Part shown: positions 5,358-6,981 of the stretch, piece by piece
Numbering within the stretch: the stretch's first letter is position 1
Layout of the letters: each line of letters starts with the position of its first letter
Assembly: GCA_035315685.1 (NCBI GenBank)
Contig: DATFXR010000215.1
Location: forward strand, 1-6,981
Length of the DNA stretch: 6,981 nt
Direction of reading: 5' to 3'
Origin: QHWK01 sp035315685
GTDB taxonomy: Bacteria; Acidobacteriota; Vicinamibacteria; Vicinamibacterales; CAVVIG01
Translations under genes and position numbers: made by a program
The notes under the pieces: generated by a model
What the model was told of the DNA's origin: nothing
Database searches by the model: none
Seen by the model: only the letters and a program-made list of their open reading frames with translations

Positions 5358-5972
5358 TCAGTGGTCGTAGAGTTGGCGGAGCGCGGTCACGTCGGCGGGC
5401 GCCAGCCCGGTGGCGCGGGCTGAGCCGACATCGTCGATCGTGCGGAGCTGTTGGCGATACGCCCCGAAGTACCGCCCGCCATCGTCGGGACGCCTGAAGC
5501 GGTACATGATCGTGGCGAAGTCATCGGTGTGTTCCAGCCCGAGGGCGTGCCCAAGCTCGTGCAGCGCGGTCAGGTAGACGACGATCTGCTGGAACAGGGG
5601 ATCGTCCGGGACGTCGCGATTGATCAGGACTTCGGCCTCGACGATCATCCCGGTCCCGGGATCGAGGTGAGGCCTGGTCTCGCCGTAGACGCTGTCGCTG
5701 CCGAGAAACCGGACCTGGATATCGGCCGCCTCGCGTCGATCGACGGATTCAAGCGCAAACCGTCCTGCGGCGGCCTCCGTCCACCTGTGCATCGCCCGCT
5801 GCACGAGGCTGACGCCCGATGCGGGCGCGTTCCGCGCGTCCACCCAGACGTGCACGGTGGCGCCGCGCGGCCAGTGCGGCGCCGCCGCCCCGATTGCCAT
5901 CGTGACCAGGCACGGCACGATCAGAAATACGGTGCAGCGCGAAGGCTTCAGCCGAGCGTCAGCGCGCGTCAT
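5358..5972 (-). CDS. Secreted matrixin-type zinc metalloprotease
   Basis: The product is 204 residues. A Sec-type signal sequence covers about residues 1-31: basic start MTRADARLK, hydrophobic core TVFLIVPCLVTMAIG, and likely cleavage after AAA. The mature part is a compact metzincin catalytic domain. The zinc site HELGHALGLEH is at residues 138-148 (His138, His142 and His148 as ligands, Glu139 as base), followed by the Met-turn FATIMY with Met156. Upstream, ADIQVRFL and PGTGMIVEAEVLINRD match the calcium/edge-strand region of matrixins. There is no prodomain and no cysteine-switch motif, so activity would be controlled by export or inhibitors. The ATG at 5972-5970 has only a weak purine-rich stretch upstream. 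The gene follows the ABC exporter by 47 bp on the same strand and may be cotranscribed, although the signal sequence indicates Sec export rather than use of that exporter. The substrate is unknown. Confidence 0.9.
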   Translation of the reverse strand: MTRADARLKPSRCTVFLIVPCLVTMAIGAAAPHWPRGATVHVWVDARNAPASGVSLVQRAMHRWTEAAAGRFALESVDRREAADIQVRFLGSDSVYGETRPHLDPGTGMIVEAEVLINRDVPDDPLFQQIVVYLTALHELGHALGLEHTDDFATIMYRFRRPDDGGRYFGAYRQQLRTIDDVGSARATGLAPADVTALRQLYDH

Positions 5973-6019
5973 ACGGTCGCTTCGCCAAGGCGCGCTGCGT
6001 CCACCCGAACATTGCCGTC

Positions 6020-6981
6020 CTACGATACCAGCGAGACCGACCGCGCTGTCCGCCCGGCGAACTGGCTGCGATACAGCTCCGCGTACGGTCCCTTCGCGGC
6101 CAGCAGTTCGTCATGTGTGCCTCTTTCGACGATCCGGCCGTGCTCAATCATCAGGATCACGTCCGCGTTGCGGACGGTCGACAGCCGGTGCGCGATGACG
6201 AACGTCGTCCGGCCGCGCATCAGCTCGCTCATCGCGCGCTGAATGAGGATCTCGGTGCGGGTGTCCACGCTGCTGGTGGCCTCGTCGAGGATCAGAACCG
6301 CGGGATCGGCGAGGAACGCCCGCGCAATCGTCAGCAGCTGCTTCTGGCCCTGCGACAGGTTGCTCGCCTCCTCGTTGATCGGCGTGTCGTAGTTGTCGGG
6401 CAGCGTCCGGATGAAGTGGTCGGCCTGCGCCGCCCGCGCCGCGGTCACGATCTCGTCCTCGCCCGCGCGCTCGCGGCCGTAGGCGATGTTCTCGCGAATC
6501 GTGCCGGAGAACAGCCACGTGTCCTGGAGCACCATGCCGAACATCCGCCGCAGCGCGCCGCGCTTCAGCTGCCGGACGTCCACGCCGTCCACGCGAATGG
6601 CCCCGCTGTCGACGTCGTAGAACCGCATCAGCAGGTTCACGAGCGTCGTCTTGCCTGCGCCGGTCGGCCCGACGATCGCGATCATCTGTCCGGGCGTGAC
6701 GTCGATTGACATGTTCTCGATCAGCGGCACATCCGGCTTGTAGCGGAAGCTCATGGCGTCGAACTGCACGGCGCCGCGCGGAGCGGCGATCGCCAGCGCG
6801 TCGGCGGCATCCGGCGTCTCTTCGGGTTCGTCGAGCAGCTCGAACACGCGCTCGGCCGAGACGATCGTCAGCTGGATCACGTTCGCAATGCCGCTCAACT
6901 GCGAGATCGGCATGTTGAACTGTCGGGCGTAGGACACGAACGCCTGCACGTCGCCGATGGCAATCGCGCGCCGCGTCACCA
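6020..6981 (-). CDS. Type I ABC exporter (TM288/MdlB-like half), C-terminal part
   Basis: The window holds 320 codons of a fused membrane-ATPase half-transporter; the start lies beyond the right edge. The first visible stretch (IGDVQAFVSYARQFNMPISQLSGIA) is the end of the ABC membrane domain, with the coupling region SAERVFELLDEPEE. The ATPase follows with the Walker A motif GPTGAGKTT, Q-loop glutamine in VLQDTWLF, signature LSQGQKQ, Walker B plus catalytic Glu in LILDEATSSVD, and the switch His in IAHR. All catalytic residues are present. The signature is LSQGQ, not the canonical LSGGQ. Together with LSQGQKQLLTIARAFL this is typical of the TM288-type subunit of heterodimeric drug or lipid exporters, so a partner half-transporter is expected just upstream, outside this window. 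It sits in the inner membrane; the substrate is unknown. The GTG at 6979 is an internal valine and not a start. Confidence 0.93.
   Translation of the reverse strand, partial: VTRRAIAIGDVQAFVSYARQFNMPISQLSGIANVIQLTIVSAERVFELLDEPEETPDAADALAIAAPRGAVQFDAMSFRYKPDVPLIENMSIDVTPGQMIAIVGPTGAGKTTLVNLLMRFYDVDSGAIRVDGVDVRQLKRGALRRMFGMVLQDTWLFSGTIRENIAYGRERAGEDEIVTAARAAQADHFIRTLPDNYDTPINEEASNLSQGQKQLLTIARAFLADPAVLILDEATSSVDTRTEILIQRAMSELMRGRTTFVIAHRLSTVRNADVILMIEHGRIVERGTHDELLAAKGPYAELYRSQFAGRTARSVSLVS

Noticed and set aside
5451..6242. Plus-strand frame of 263 codons across the matrixin and exporter genes
   Set aside because: It runs opposite the zinc site HELGHALGLEH and the end of an ABC ATPase, both unmistakable, so it is a shadow frame.

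Overview
The window is about 7 kb of GC-rich bacterial DNA, and every gene I can support lies on the minus strand, so transcription runs from right to left. The best taxonomic clue is the PadR regulator followed directly by a very long, duplicated FtsX/MacB-type permease with no ATPase beside it. This 'ADOP' arrangement is a hallmark of Acidobacteriota, and the GC level (46 of 60 bases in the line starting at 1921) would suit a Vicinamibacteria-like member. The assignment is inference from gene content.

Layout from right to left, which is the order of transcription: (i) 6020-6981 is the C-terminal half of a type I ABC exporter (end of the membrane domain plus the whole ATPase), cut by the window edge. 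(ii) 5358-5972 is a small secreted matrixin-type zinc metalloprotease. (iii) 5176-5357 is a short intergenic stretch. (iv) 4726-5175 and 3950-4729 are two genes overlapping by 4 bp. The first is a small protein of a DUF6978-like family, the second a DUF1828/DUF1829 protein. Parts of both are clearly lower in GC than their neighbours. (v) 3555-3949 is a gene-free region that ends in two palindromic operator-like sites. (vi) 3198-3554 is padR and 558-3194 is the ADOP permease, three bases apart. (vii) 1-409 is the N-terminus of a membrane sensor with a four-helix-bundle MCP-type domain, cut by the left edge.

Three groups can be read functionally. The padR-permease pair looks like a self-regulated unit: two 15-bp palindromes, 22 bp apart, fill the predicted promoter immediately before padR, and the permease ribosome binding site lies inside the last codons of padR. 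The exporter and matrixin genes are 47 bp apart and may be cotranscribed, but nothing ties their functions together.

The DUF6978/DUF1828-1829 pair is the least understood part and the best candidate for an undescribed accessory system. It is compact and translationally coupled, has atypical composition, carries a palindrome next to its ribosome binding site, and is flanked by an imperfect inverted repeat. Its function cannot be derived from sequence alone. A toxin-antitoxin, defence or counter-defence role is a hypothesis. I found no rRNA, tRNA, CRISPR array or recognisable transposase.
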